Source: CAZVLQ01 sp964628185 | GTDB lineage: Bacteria > Pseudomonadota > Zetaproteobacteria > Mariprofundales > Mariprofundaceae | NCBI GenBank assembly: GCA_964628185.1 | Contig: CAZVLQ010000022.1 | Coordinates: forward strand, 1-33,826 | DNA: 33,826 bases | Direction of reading: 5' to 3' | Part shown: one piece after another, positions 15,554 to 24,103 of the stretch | Position numbering within the stretch: the stretch's first letter is position 1 | Layout of the letters: every line of letters starts with the position of its first letter | Translations under genes and position numbers: made by a program | Notes under the pieces: generated by a model | The model's database searches: none | The model's input: only the letters and a program-made list of their open reading frames with translations | Told to the model about the DNA's origin: nothing

Positions 15554-16516
15554 TTAAATTCCTTCCGCGTAGTGGACCTCTCCGGCAAATACCGGGGTGG
15601 TGAGATATTTTTCACCGCCGTCAGGGAAAATCGCCACGATGCGTCCGGGTTTGTGATTCGCCGCCAGGCGTTCGGCCACCTGCAAAGCCGCCGCCAGGGC
15701 GCAACCGCAGGACTGGCCGGCCAGGATGCCTTCCTCACGGGCCAGCTTTTGCGTCAGTTCATAGGCGAGTTCGGTGGAAATGCCGATTTTTTCATCGTGT
15801 ACGGTCGCATCATAAATGCCTGGAACGATGCTCGAGGCAATATGTTTCAGGCCTTCGATCCCGTGAAAGGGGGAGTCGGGTTCGGCCGCGATCACCCGGA
15901 TATCCGGGTTCATACGCTTGAGGTAGCGGCCGGCACCTACCAGGGTGCCGGTCGTGCCGAGAGCTGCCACGAAATGTGTGATCTCACCCATGGTATCCCG
16001 CCAGATTTCCGGACCCGTCGTTTCCTCATGCGCCCTGGGATTGGCGGGGTTGTTGTACTGGTCCGGCTTGAAATAACGTTCAGAATCCGCCTTGAATATT
16101 TCCCTGCATTTAAGAATGGCGCCATCCGAACCTTCCAGTGGATCGGAAAAAATCAGATCAGCGCCAAAGGCGCGGCAGATACGCTTGCGCTCATCCGATA
16201 CATTGCCGGGCATAACCAGGCGCACGGGATAGCCCATGGCCGCACCGATCATGGCCAGGGCAATTCCCGTATTGCCGCTGGTCGAATCCAGAATGGTCTT
16301 GCCCGGCACCAGCAGCCCTTTTTCCAGGCCATCGCGAATCATCATCAGCGCCGGCCGATCCTTGACCGAGCCACCGGGATTGAAACGTTCCAGCTTGGCT
16401 TCGATGCAGATATTATCCGGCAGATGACGTGTAATACGCTTCAGTTTGGCCTGGGGCGTATGACCGATAAGATCAAGAATATTCAATTGCACACCATGAT
16501 GAATGTTATTAGACAA
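15554..16516 (-). CDS. cysM: Cysteine synthase, CysM type (possible carrier-protein-dependent)
   Basis: A fold-type II PLP enzyme making cysteine from an activated serine and a sulfur donor. The PLP Lys is Lys52 in FNPGGSVKDRPA; TSGNTGIALA binds substrate and GTTGTLVGAGR the PLP phosphate. At 320 residues it is long for CysK. The stretches QYNNPANPRAHEETTGPEIW and ITHFVAALGTTGTLVGAGRY look more like Mycobacterium CysM, which uses O-phosphoserine and a thiocarboxylated CysO, than like enterobacterial CysM; this is from memory. The only start upstream of the domain is TTG at 16516, 3 bases after gluQ, with a weak ribosome site; GTG at 16492 is an alternative. Confidence 0.9.
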   Translation of the reverse strand: MSNNIHHGVQLNILDLIGHTPQAKLKRITRHLPDNICIEAKLERFNPGGSVKDRPALMMIRDGLEKGLLVPGKTILDSTSGNTGIALAMIGAAMGYPVRLVMPGNVSDERKRICRAFGADLIFSDPLEGSDGAILKCREIFKADSERYFKPDQYNNPANPRAHEETTGPEIWRDTMGEITHFVAALGTTGTLVGAGRYLKRMNPDIRVIAAEPDSPFHGIEGLKHIASSIVPGIYDATVHDEKIGISTELAYELTQKLAREEGILAGQSCGCALAAALQVAERLAANHKPGRIVAIFPDGGEKYLTTPVFAGEVHYAEGI

Positions 16517-16519
16517 TAA

Positions 16520-17425
16520 TTACATGGAATGCTGCGTTAATTCAGCATTATTGCCAAGCGATTTTTCCCGCCATACATGATCTTTTGCTTCCAGCAGGCA
16601 CTTTCGCAGTATGCCGGGACGTATGCCGGCGGCTTTCAGTTCGCGCAGCGCGGGTGCGCCGTGACGCTTGGCCAGGCGTCTTCCATCCGCATCAAGCAAC
16701 AGGGGGTGGTGGATATAGACGGGGTCGGGAAGCCCCAGCAGCGCCTGCAAGAGCCGATGCAAGCCGGTAAGCGGACGCAGGTCCGCACCGCGGATCACAT
16801 GCGTGACACCTTGCGCTGCATCATCCACAACCACGGCCAGGTGGTAACTGATGCCAATATCCTTGCGCCCGATCACGGCATCGCCATGCATGGCGACAGG
16901 GACAGGATGGATACGCCCGTCGCCATCCCGCCAGAACAGTTTTCCACCGATCAGTTTCAGTGCCGTGGCGGTATTCAGCCGCCAGGCAAATGATTGGCCG
17001 AGCATGCCTTCTTGTCGTTGCTCGGGTTCAAGCCCGCGGCAGGTTCCGGGATAGGCGACGGAGCCGTCTTCCCCGTGCGGCGCCAGCCCCATGCGATTGA
17101 TTTCCTCCTGAATTCGGCGGCGTGTGCAAAAACAGGGATAAATGACGTTCAGCTCACGCAGGCGCTCCAGCGCCGACTGATAGTCGGAGAGATGCTCACT
17201 CTGGCGGCGCACCTGCCCGTGCCAGTCCATGCCCAGCCACGCCAGGTCGTCGAGAATCGCCTGCGTGAATTCCGTGCGGCAGCGGGTAAAATCAATGTCC
17301 TCAATACGCAACAGGAGCCTGGCGTGATGTCGGAGCGCCCATTGCCGGCAGATCAGGGCGGAATAGGCATTGCCCACATGTAGATAGCCCGTGGGGCTGG
17401 GGGCAAAACGGGTGATCGGGGGCAT
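16520..17425 (-). CDS. gluQ: Glutamyl-Q tRNA(Asp) synthetase
   Basis: GluQ is a truncated glutamyl-tRNA synthetase paralogue that attaches glutamate to queuosine in tRNA-Asp. The 301-residue product carries the HIGH-type motif SPTGYLHVGNA (residues 10-20), the zinc site Cys-x-Cys (PCFCTRRR) with a later Tyr and Cys, the DIDFTRC segment, and a KMSKS-like RLAKRHG. There is no anticodon-binding domain, as expected for the family. It starts 12 bases after the antiporter gene and ends 3 bases before cysM. Confidence 0.95.
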   Translation of the reverse strand: MPPITRFAPSPTGYLHVGNAYSALICRQWALRHHARLLLRIEDIDFTRCRTEFTQAILDDLAWLGMDWHGQVRRQSEHLSDYQSALERLRELNVIYPCFCTRRRIQEEINRMGLAPHGEDGSVAYPGTCRGLEPEQRQEGMLGQSFAWRLNTATALKLIGGKLFWRDGDGRIHPVPVAMHGDAVIGRKDIGISYHLAVVVDDAAQGVTHVIRGADLRPLTGLHRLLQALLGLPDPVYIHHPLLLDADGRRLAKRHGAPALRELKAAGIRPGILRKCLLEAKDHVWREKSLGNNAELTQHSM

Positions 17426-17437
17426 GAATAATGCGGG

Positions 17438-19300
17438 TTAGACGGGCTGCTGAACCGGGCTGTGTTCTGCCGCTGGTGGCAGAATCAGGGGTTGCCCTTC
17501 CTGGATACGCTCCGGCCGCATCAGCATTCTGATCTCATCTCCGGCCTGAAAGCGAAAATCATCGCAGGGAAGATAGCTTGCCCCGCTCCGGATAATGGCC
17601 ATCGGCTGCACGCCGTGAGGGATCCGGCTGTCAGCCATACGCTGACCAACCAGCCCGGAATCCTCCTCCACATGATAAGATTCATAAACCAGCCGCTTGC
17701 GAAAAGCCTGATCATTCCAGTAAGTGAAGGTATAGGGCTTGGCGAACAGGCGTTTGGCCTGAAGCTGGTGGATCATGCGTGCATGCTTGGTTTCGTCGCC
17801 TTCCTGCAGGGCGATATAAATATCCTGAACATGAAAATCGTTTTTTGCCAGTTGCGCAATCAGCAGGTTGTGGTCGGATGATCCGGTCATTACCGCGATA
17901 GCTCCGACTTCCTCGGCATGGACGATCTCCATATACAGAGGATCGAGGGCGTTGCCGCGCACGGCCGTATGGCCCGAACGTTGCAGATTACTGACCACTT
18001 CGACATTCATGTCGAGAAAACGTACCTCCCGGTCTTCGCTCAGCACGCGTCCAAGCTCCGCCCCGATCTGACCTCCGCCCACGATCAGTACCGAGCGATC
18101 CCCCGTGCCTTCCACTTTCAACCAGCGGCTTAAGGGGCTGGCCAGCATACCGTAAGTCAATACCGACAGGATAATAATGGCGTAGACAAGGGCTTCCAGC
18201 ATGGCGCCTCCCTGCACGCCCTGATCTTTCAGGACCAGGCTGAACAGGGCGGTGATGGCGGCGGCCACGACGCCGCGTGGGGCCATGCAGGCCAGGTAAC
18301 CCGCCTGGGCCATGCTCAGTGTTGAGGCAATGGAAGACAGGAAGGCGACCAGGGGACGGGCGACAAGCGCCAGGGCCAGAAAAATCACGATACCTGCACC
18401 GAGATTATCCATTAGTACGGAAAGATCGAGATCGGCCGCCAGCAGCACAAAGAGGACGGATACCAGCAGCATGGAAAGACTGCCCTTGAAATGGCGCAGT
18501 CGTTGAATATCCGGCAAATCCATGCGTTGCAGCATGGCGCCGGCGACCAATACGGCCAGCAGGCCTGCCTGGGAGCTGACATGGTCGGCCAGCATAAAAA
18601 GTCCCCAGACCGCGGCCAGGGTCGCCGTGGAACGCAGTTCCAGATCCTTCAACCAGTCGAAATTCAGCACCCTGGAGATCAGCCATCCTCCCAGCCAGCC
18701 CGTAACGGTGCCGACAATCAGTTTCACCGCCATGTTTTTTAGAATGATGTCGAACTGAAAACCCCCGGCCAGAACGACCTGTAGCATGACGATGGCGAGG
18801 ATGGCGCCTGAGGCGTCAATCAGCATGGCTTCGCTTGTGAGGATCTGCCGCAGTTTTCGGTCCAGGCATGTCTGCCGTACGATGGGTGTAATGACGGTGG
18901 GGCCGCCAACCGACACGAGGGCGCCAAACAGCAGCGCCATATCCCAGCCCATGCCGGTCAGGATGTGCAGCAATCCTCCCCCAATCAGCATGGTGACCAT
19001 CGGACCGAGAACAAGCAGGCGGCCGACCAGCCATCCCTGCTGTTTCAGGGTGCGCAGGTTCAGATTTAGCCCGCCCTCGAACAGGATGATTGCCAGCCCC
19101 AGATCAATGATGGTTTGCATGGCCGGCTTGACACTTTCCACATGCAGCAGGTGCAGGCCGAAGGGACCCAGCAACATGCCCGCAATCAGCCACAGGACAA
19201 TGGCAGGCAAACGCAGGCGGGCCGAAATAATCTGGGCGGCGACTGCGATCAGCACCGCCAGAACAAAGACATCAGTCGGCTGGATGGCTTCGATGATCAT
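17438..19300 (-). CDS. CPA2-family cation/proton antiporter with TrkA-N domain
   Basis: The start at 19300 gives about 620 residues; upstream in-frame ATG (19324) and TTG (19336) add only polar residues. Residues about 5-385 form some 12-13 membrane helices of the Na+/H+ exchanger fold (LPAIVLWLIAGMLLGPFG, GLAIILFEGGLNL, APRGVVAAAITALFSL). A cytoplasmic Rossmann TrkA-N domain follows (DRSVLIVGGGQIGAELGRVL, about residue 403) and then a TrkA-C-like end. KefB/KefC and YbaL-type proteins have this layout and exchange K+ or Na+ for protons under nucleotide or glutathione control. The ion cannot be told from sequence. First gene of the antiporter-gluQ-cysM run. Confidence 0.88.
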   Translation of the reverse strand: MIIEAIQPTDVFVLAVLIAVAAQIISARLRLPAIVLWLIAGMLLGPFGLHLLHVESVKPAMQTIIDLGLAIILFEGGLNLNLRTLKQQGWLVGRLLVLGPMVTMLIGGGLLHILTGMGWDMALLFGALVSVGGPTVITPIVRQTCLDRKLRQILTSEAMLIDASGAILAIVMLQVVLAGGFQFDIILKNMAVKLIVGTVTGWLGGWLISRVLNFDWLKDLELRSTATLAAVWGLFMLADHVSSQAGLLAVLVAGAMLQRMDLPDIQRLRHFKGSLSMLLVSVLFVLLAADLDLSVLMDNLGAGIVIFLALALVARPLVAFLSSIASTLSMAQAGYLACMAPRGVVAAAITALFSLVLKDQGVQGGAMLEALVYAIIILSVLTYGMLASPLSRWLKVEGTGDRSVLIVGGGQIGAELGRVLSEDREVRFLDMNVEVVSNLQRSGHTAVRGNALDPLYMEIVHAEEVGAIAVMTGSSDHNLLIAQLAKNDFHVQDIYIALQEGDETKHARMIHQLQAKRLFAKPYTFTYWNDQAFRKRLVYESYHVEEDSGLVGQRMADSRIPHGVQPMAIIRSGASYLPCDDFRFQAGDEIRMLMRPERIQEGQPLILPPAAEHSPVQQPV

Positions 19301-19403
19301 ACATCGCAGCCTGCCTGCGCTCATCCTGAGGGGCAATGTTTGGAGTTAGCTCGGGAGATGTACTAGACTTGGCATCACGGATTTGACGGGGAGATATTGT
19401 CCA

Positions 19404-21773
19404 ATGCTGGTGCTTCGCTTGAATCAGCCGGGAATAATGAAGTTGATTGCATGCCTTTGCCTGTCTGGTGTGGTGTATTCAACACCTGCCGCCGGTGCCG
19501 GGATGTTCCTGAAGCATCCTGTTCATACCCCCGGCAGTATCGGATCGGCTCCGGCGCCGCATTCCGGAATCTCCCGGCCGGTATCCGTCAGTCGGGTCAG
19601 CCCGGCAGCACTTGTACTCACCACCGGCAAAAAAGAGCGCACCATCACCGTCTATGGACACAACCTGGAGCGCATCACCTCAGCCCGGCTCATGCTTCAC
19701 GGTCATTCGGTGCGGAATGTGCGCATCCGCCTGGGCCGGGCCGCCTTCGGTTCACGCCGCGTATTCCTGAAGGCGGGGAAGGAGGCCGCTGCAAGCAGGG
19801 ATTATCAAATTTATTTTTCAACCGGACAGGGGGATATTCCCGTTCCATCCCGTATCGTGGTAGAGAACGTGCATGGGGTGCGGTATTTGCCAAACAGTCA
19901 ACCCGGACACATCCAGACGCGGATTGTGCCAATGAAAAGCAATCCCCCGCTTCAGACTGGTCAGAAGCTCCCACCCGTATCAAAACATCAGGCAGGAGAC
20001 CGTATAGAACCCTCGAAGACCGGGGATAAGCACAGGTTCACCAGAAACAGATCCAGCCGCTTCATGTTCCCGGGTGCTCGTATTATTCCTTCGGTGCCGA
20101 AACATATTCCTGAACTTGTTCCCACACCGCCTGGAGCTGAAATCGTGGATGCAGCCGCCCTTCCCCGAATGGTGGCATTTAACTTGTCGAGATCGGAGGT
20201 CAAATCGGGAGAGTCGGTAGAAGCCAGTATAAGGTTCAATAAGCCCGCTGTAGCCGGTATGAGCATTTTGGTTAGCACCAATCACAAAAACCTCGTACCT
20301 AACAAGGAAATCAGGCTTTCAGAGGGAGAAAAAGAAGCAACGACTATTTTAGGCGTTCAGAGAAACGAACAGTTACATGCCTGGGAGAGGATTCGGGTCG
20401 CAGCTGATTGTCTTGGTGAATTACGACGAAAAGATGGTACTATCAATAAACAATGGGACTGTGGCCATTTCACATCAAATCTCAATGTTGCGCCTCCGGC
20501 CCAGCCATCTTTGGCGCTTGCGTCTGTTCGCCTTGACAAATCAGAAGCCGTAGCCGGTGATCGTAATATTACAGGTGCTGTCCAATTGACGGAAGTCCCC
20601 ATAGGAAGCTTGTCGATAAAGCTGTTTTCCAGCAATCCGGCCGTAGTTCGGGTCCCGAAAGATGTTTTTTTCCCTGGAGGAAGCAGTAAAGCCACTTTCA
20701 AGGCTCATGCCGGGGAGGTGACTGAGGATACCCGTGTTCAGATTCAGGCTGTTTATGGCGGTGTTTCCAGACAGGTCGGGCTGACCGTGATGTCGCCGCC
20801 TCATCTCGCCAGGTTCACCCTGTCAGAACATCAGGTAACTGAAGGGGAACCCATTCAGGCAACTGTGACGATTGATCGTCAGGCAGTAATAAATACCACT
20901 GTTAAATTTTATAGCAACAATGGTAAAATTGTCCCTGCTCAGCCTCTTCTAACGATTCCGGTGGCCGGCAGGCAGGTTCGCTACTCTATTTATACAAACA
21001 GGGACAGTGTAGACCCACGCTCAGGAAAAGTGAATGTCGGCATCCGGGCTGCATGCATGGAAGGTTGCCTGGGCGAAAGCCAGGAACAGCCCGTGACGGT
21101 GTTTCCATTAACGCATCTTTTTTCTCTGTCTTATATCGGAGCGGACAAGGATAAAACAGGTGAGGGCCATATATTTCATGCTGACACCACCCATCGTGGG
21201 GTAATCAGTGGCAATTTCTTTACAGCCAATTTATTTTTCAATCGTCCTTCTCCTCAATCGGGTGTGGCGGTTAAACTGATTGCTTCAACACCCGAGGTTG
21301 AAACTCCCGGCGAAATATTCGTGTCGGAAGGAAAATTAAGTATCCCGATTACGGTGAAGAGCAAGCCGACAAGGAAGAAGAAATTATTTTGTTTAGCGGC
21401 TATGGAAGGAAAGTGGTCAGTTCAGGACTGTCTGGATTTATTTCCCCGCCCCAGGCTGGAAAGCCTGTCGGTAGGTGAAATGGCTACTTCAAATGAGACA
21501 TTCCCCCCAAAGAATGGTAAATATGTAGGCGGCATTACACGGGTGATGGGACGAATTTACATGTCGGAAAGGGCCGATGGTGAAGAAATCAGCCTGGCAA
21601 GCAGTAACCCGGAGCTGGTTCAGGTTCCCGACCATATTCGAATTCCTGCCCGATCCCAGGCAGTGGTTTTCTCAATCCGGACATTCAGTGTGAACGCACC
21701 TTCTTCCGTAACGATTAAGGCGGAATATGATGGAAATGTCCGAACTGCAAGTCTTACTCTTTCTCCTCCATGA
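19404..21773 (+). CDS. Large exported protein with repeated Ig-like modules
   Basis: ATG at 19404 (789 residues) has GGGGAG ten bases upstream; ATG at 19437 would also leave a full signal peptide but its ribosome site is too close. Signal: hydrophobic MKLIACLCLSGVVYS, cleavage near Ala-Ala-Gly-Ala. Residues about 50-160 look like an IPT/TIG-type beta domain. From about 255 to the end are five roughly 100-residue beta modules, the second clearest (SLSIKLFSSNPAVVRVPKDV). They match the pattern of bacterial surface repeats in which each module carries SSNP and V-P and ends in YGGV-type strands. No membrane anchor or cell-wall motif is visible. Probably periplasmic or secreted; substrate unknown. 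It ends immediately against tldD. Confidence 0.75.
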   Translation: MLVLRLNQPGIMKLIACLCLSGVVYSTPAAGAGMFLKHPVHTPGSIGSAPAPHSGISRPVSVSRVSPAALVLTTGKKERTITVYGHNLERITSARLMLHGHSVRNVRIRLGRAAFGSRRVFLKAGKEAAASRDYQIYFSTGQGDIPVPSRIVVENVHGVRYLPNSQPGHIQTRIVPMKSNPPLQTGQKLPPVSKHQAGDRIEPSKTGDKHRFTRNRSSRFMFPGARIIPSVPKHIPELVPTPPGAEIVDAAALPRMVAFNLSRSEVKSGESVEASIRFNKPAVAGMSILVSTNHKNLVPNKEIRLSEGEKEATTILGVQRNEQLHAWERIRVAADCLGELRRKDGTINKQWDCGHFTSNLNVAPPAQPSLALASVRLDKSEAVAGDRNITGAVQLTEVPIGSLSIKLFSSNPAVVRVPKDVFFPGGSSKATFKAHAGEVTEDTRVQIQAVYGGVSRQVGLTVMSPPHLARFTLSEHQVTEGEPIQATVTIDRQAVINTTVKFYSNNGKIVPAQPLLTIPVAGRQVRYSIYTNRDSVDPRSGKVNVGIRAACMEGCLGESQEQPVTVFPLTHLFSLSYIGADKDKTGEGHIFHADTTHRGVISGNFFTANLFFNRPSPQSGVAVKLIASTPEVETPGEIFVSEGKLSIPITVKSKPTRKKKLFCLAAMEGKWSVQDCLDLFPRPRLESLSVGEMATSNETFPPKNGKYVGGITRVMGRIYMSERADGEEISLASSNPELVQVPDHIRIPARSQAVVFSIRTFSVNAPSSVTIKAEYDGNVRTASLTLSPP

Positions 21774-23189
21774 TCATGCGCCGGTACCGCCGACGGTGAG
21801 TTCATCAATGCGGATCGTGGGCAGGCCGACGCCGACGGGTACGGACTGGCCATCCTTCCCACAGGTGCCGACGCCTGGGTCGAGTTTCAGGTCGTTGCCG
21901 ATCATCGAAACCTTTTTCAACACGGATGGTCCGTCCCCGATCAACGTCGCCCCCTTGACCGGATGCATGATTCTGCCTTTCTCCACGTAATAGGCCTCGG
22001 AAGTCGTAAACACAAACTTGCCGGAGGTGATATCCACCTGCCCGCCGCCGAAATTGACGGCGTAAATGCCGCGATCCAGCGAGGCAAGTATGTCATCCGG
22101 TGATACATCTCCGGCCAGCATAAAGGTATTGGTCATGCGCGGCAGCACCGGGTGGGCGTAGGATTCACGCCGGCCGTTGCCGGTCGGGGCCATACCCATC
22201 AGTCGTGCATTCTGCCGGTCCTGCAAATAGCCCGTTAAAATACCATCCTCGATCAGCACCGTGCGCTGCGTGGGCGTGCCTTCATCATCAAAATTCAGCG
22301 AGCCGCGCCGTTCGCTGATGGCCCCGTCATCCACCACGGTGATGCCTCGCGCCGCAACCTGCTCGCCGATGCGTCCGGCGAAAGCGGACGTGCCCTTGCG
22401 ATTGAAATCACCTTCCAGGCCGTGGCCGATGGCCTCGTGCAGCAGGATGCCGGGCCAGCCGGGTCCGAGTACGACCGGCATGGGTCCGGCGGGGGCGGGG
22501 GCGGCATCGAGGTTCAGCAGGGCAATGCGTACGGCCTCGCGAGTCAGGCGTTCGGCCTCGGAGCCCACAAGCATGCGCTCCAGGCCGAAGCGGCCGCCAC
22601 CACCGGCGCCACCCGTTTCCCGCCGGCCGTCCTGCTCGACAACCACGGACACATTCAGCCTTACCAGTGGCCGGCTGTCATGCAGCTCCGCTCCGTCCAT
22701 GCGGATGATGTGGATATCCGAAAAAGAAGCGGAAACACTGGCGAACACCTGTTTCACGCGCGGGTCTATTGAACGGGCCAGGGCATCCAGGTGTTCCAGC
22801 AGCGCCTTGCGTTCTGGCATGGGGGCGTGTTGAACCGGATTTTTTTGGCGATAGAGGCTGCGCGCGGGCGCGGACGCATGAATAGCAACGGAGCTTTGGC
22901 TCTCGCCACCTTCGGCGATAGCGCGCGCTGCCCGCGCGGTTTCCATCAGGGCCGGGTGTTCAAGACGGTCCGTGCAGGCGTGTCCGGCAGCCTCTCCCCT
23001 GACGACGCGGGCGCCGAGCCCCTGGTGCGTGCTTGCCGATACATGTTTAACGCGGCCTTCCTCCAGTGCCAGCACTTCCGATCGTGAATACTGGAGATAG
23101 AGGTCGGCGTCATCCGCGCCGGCGGGCGTCATGCGGCCCAGCATTTCGGCCAGAGTGGATTGAGGTATGGCAAGCGGCGTGAAATTCAC
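21774..23189 (-). CDS. tldD: TldD metallopeptidase subunit
   Basis: TldD with TldE/PmbA forms a zinc protease that opens unfolded peptides (microcin B17 maturation, CcdA degradation). The 471-residue product has normal length. The zinc motif HEAIGHGLEGD (His-Glu-xxx-His) is intact near residue 253, and the C-terminal GDGPSVLKKVSMIGNDL and GTCGKDGQSVPVGVG are standard. The start is GTG at 23189 overlapping the upstream stop (GTGA). No tldE/pmbA is in the window. It is the last gene of the MotA-like/MotB-like operon, and its stop directly abuts the stop of the convergent exported-protein gene with no base between. Confidence 0.96.
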   Translation of the reverse strand: MNFTPLAIPQSTLAEMLGRMTPAGADDADLYLQYSRSEVLALEEGRVKHVSASTHQGLGARVVRGEAAGHACTDRLEHPALMETARAARAIAEGGESQSSVAIHASAPARSLYRQKNPVQHAPMPERKALLEHLDALARSIDPRVKQVFASVSASFSDIHIIRMDGAELHDSRPLVRLNVSVVVEQDGRRETGGAGGGGRFGLERMLVGSEAERLTREAVRIALLNLDAAPAPAGPMPVVLGPGWPGILLHEAIGHGLEGDFNRKGTSAFAGRIGEQVAARGITVVDDGAISERRGSLNFDDEGTPTQRTVLIEDGILTGYLQDRQNARLMGMAPTGNGRRESYAHPVLPRMTNTFMLAGDVSPDDILASLDRGIYAVNFGGGQVDITSGKFVFTTSEAYYVEKGRIMHPVKGATLIGDGPSVLKKVSMIGNDLKLDPGVGTCGKDGQSVPVGVGLPTIRIDELTVGGTGA

Positions 23190-24103
23190 TGCGATGCGCC
23201 GCTCTCCTCGGGCGTATGATAGTAGTAGTCGTATTTTCGCAACAGTGATTCGGTCAGCTTCCAGGCCTCGCTGTAGGAGAGACCGCTGTGCTCGGGAAAG
23301 ATGATTTTTACGTACAGGTCACGTGAATGCCGCTGGCGCAAGCCTTTCAGGCGCTGATGAAGACGTGTCCGGCTGACTGCTGCGAAAGCGGCTTGCCCAG
23401 GTGTTTTCAGTTCGGTTAGCACCTGGCCATTCACCTTGCTGACCCGGACCATGGCCACGTATTTGCCTTTTGCGGTACGGGCAGGTCGTACCAGTTTGTC
23501 GTACTTGAATTTCAGCGTTTTGTATTCACCTGAAAGCGAGGCGAGTTGCTGATTGATCCTTGCTTCATTTTCATGCATGCGAGCCATGTCCTGGCGGTTG
23601 AGAGCCAAAGCCTGACGGCTGCGGGCCAGAGCCTGACGGTTGCGGGCCAGTTCGGTCGTAAGCGCAGCGTATTGTGTGTTTTTCAGTGCAAGCTGCTCCT
23701 GGCTTGCGGCCAGGCGGGAGGCAATATCTTCCTTTTCCGAGGCAGTCTTTGCCAGTGCCGTTTTCGATGCGGCAAGTGCGGATGAAAGACGGTCTCTTTC
23801 ATCGCTCATACTCATCAACTGCATTTGAAGCATACCAAGCTCACGTTCGGCGCGTTGCAATTGCTGTTGCAAGTCCGCGTTCTTCGACGTGGCCTTCAGC
23901 GCCTGTTTGCTGGCCGCATGTTCGGCCGCCAGTGTGGCCTGCAACCGGTGGACCAGATTCATGTTTTTCAGCAGCAATAGCAGCATGGCCATCATAAAAA
24001 TCATAACCACCACGGTCATAATGTCGGTGAACGAAGGCCAGAAGCCTTCGTTGCTTTGTCCGCCGCGTGAATTCAGGCGTAGATCAACAAAACTACCGGC
24101 CAT
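23186..24103 (-). CDS. MotB/ExbD-like stator protein with long coiled coil
   Basis: ATG at 24103 overlaps the upstream stop by one base (GTG at 24106 is possible). Of 305 residues, about 20-45 form one membrane helix (FWPSFTDIMTVVVMIFMMAM) in which Asp27 matches the proton-binding Asp of MotB/ExbD. About 50-205 is an uninterrupted Gln/Ala/Leu-rich coiled coil with an RQALARSRQALALNRQ-type internal repeat. About 215-305 is a small alpha/beta domain (DLYVKIIFPEHSGLSYSEAW) that resembles an ExbD periplasmic domain, not the OmpA-type peptidoglycan-binding domain of MotB. With the MotA/ExbB-like neighbour it should form an ion-driven motor spanning the periplasm. Its target is unknown. Confidence 0.75.
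   Translation of the reverse strand: MAGSFVDLRLNSRGGQSNEGFWPSFTDIMTVVVMIFMMAMLLLLLKNMNLVHRLQATLAAEHAASKQALKATSKNADLQQQLQRAERELGMLQMQLMSMSDERDRLSSALAASKTALAKTASEKEDIASRLAASQEQLALKNTQYAALTTELARNRQALARSRQALALNRQDMARMHENEARINQQLASLSGEYKTLKFKYDKLVRPARTAKGKYVAMVRVSKVNGQVLTELKTPGQAAFAAVSRTRLHQRLKGLRQRHSRDLYVKIIFPEHSGLSYSEAWKLTESLLRKYDYYYHTPEESGASQ

Noticed and set aside
15263..16519. A 418-codon plus-strand frame opposite cysM and the PilZ gene
   Set aside because: It crosses two well-supported minus-strand genes and has no family features; antisense shadow.
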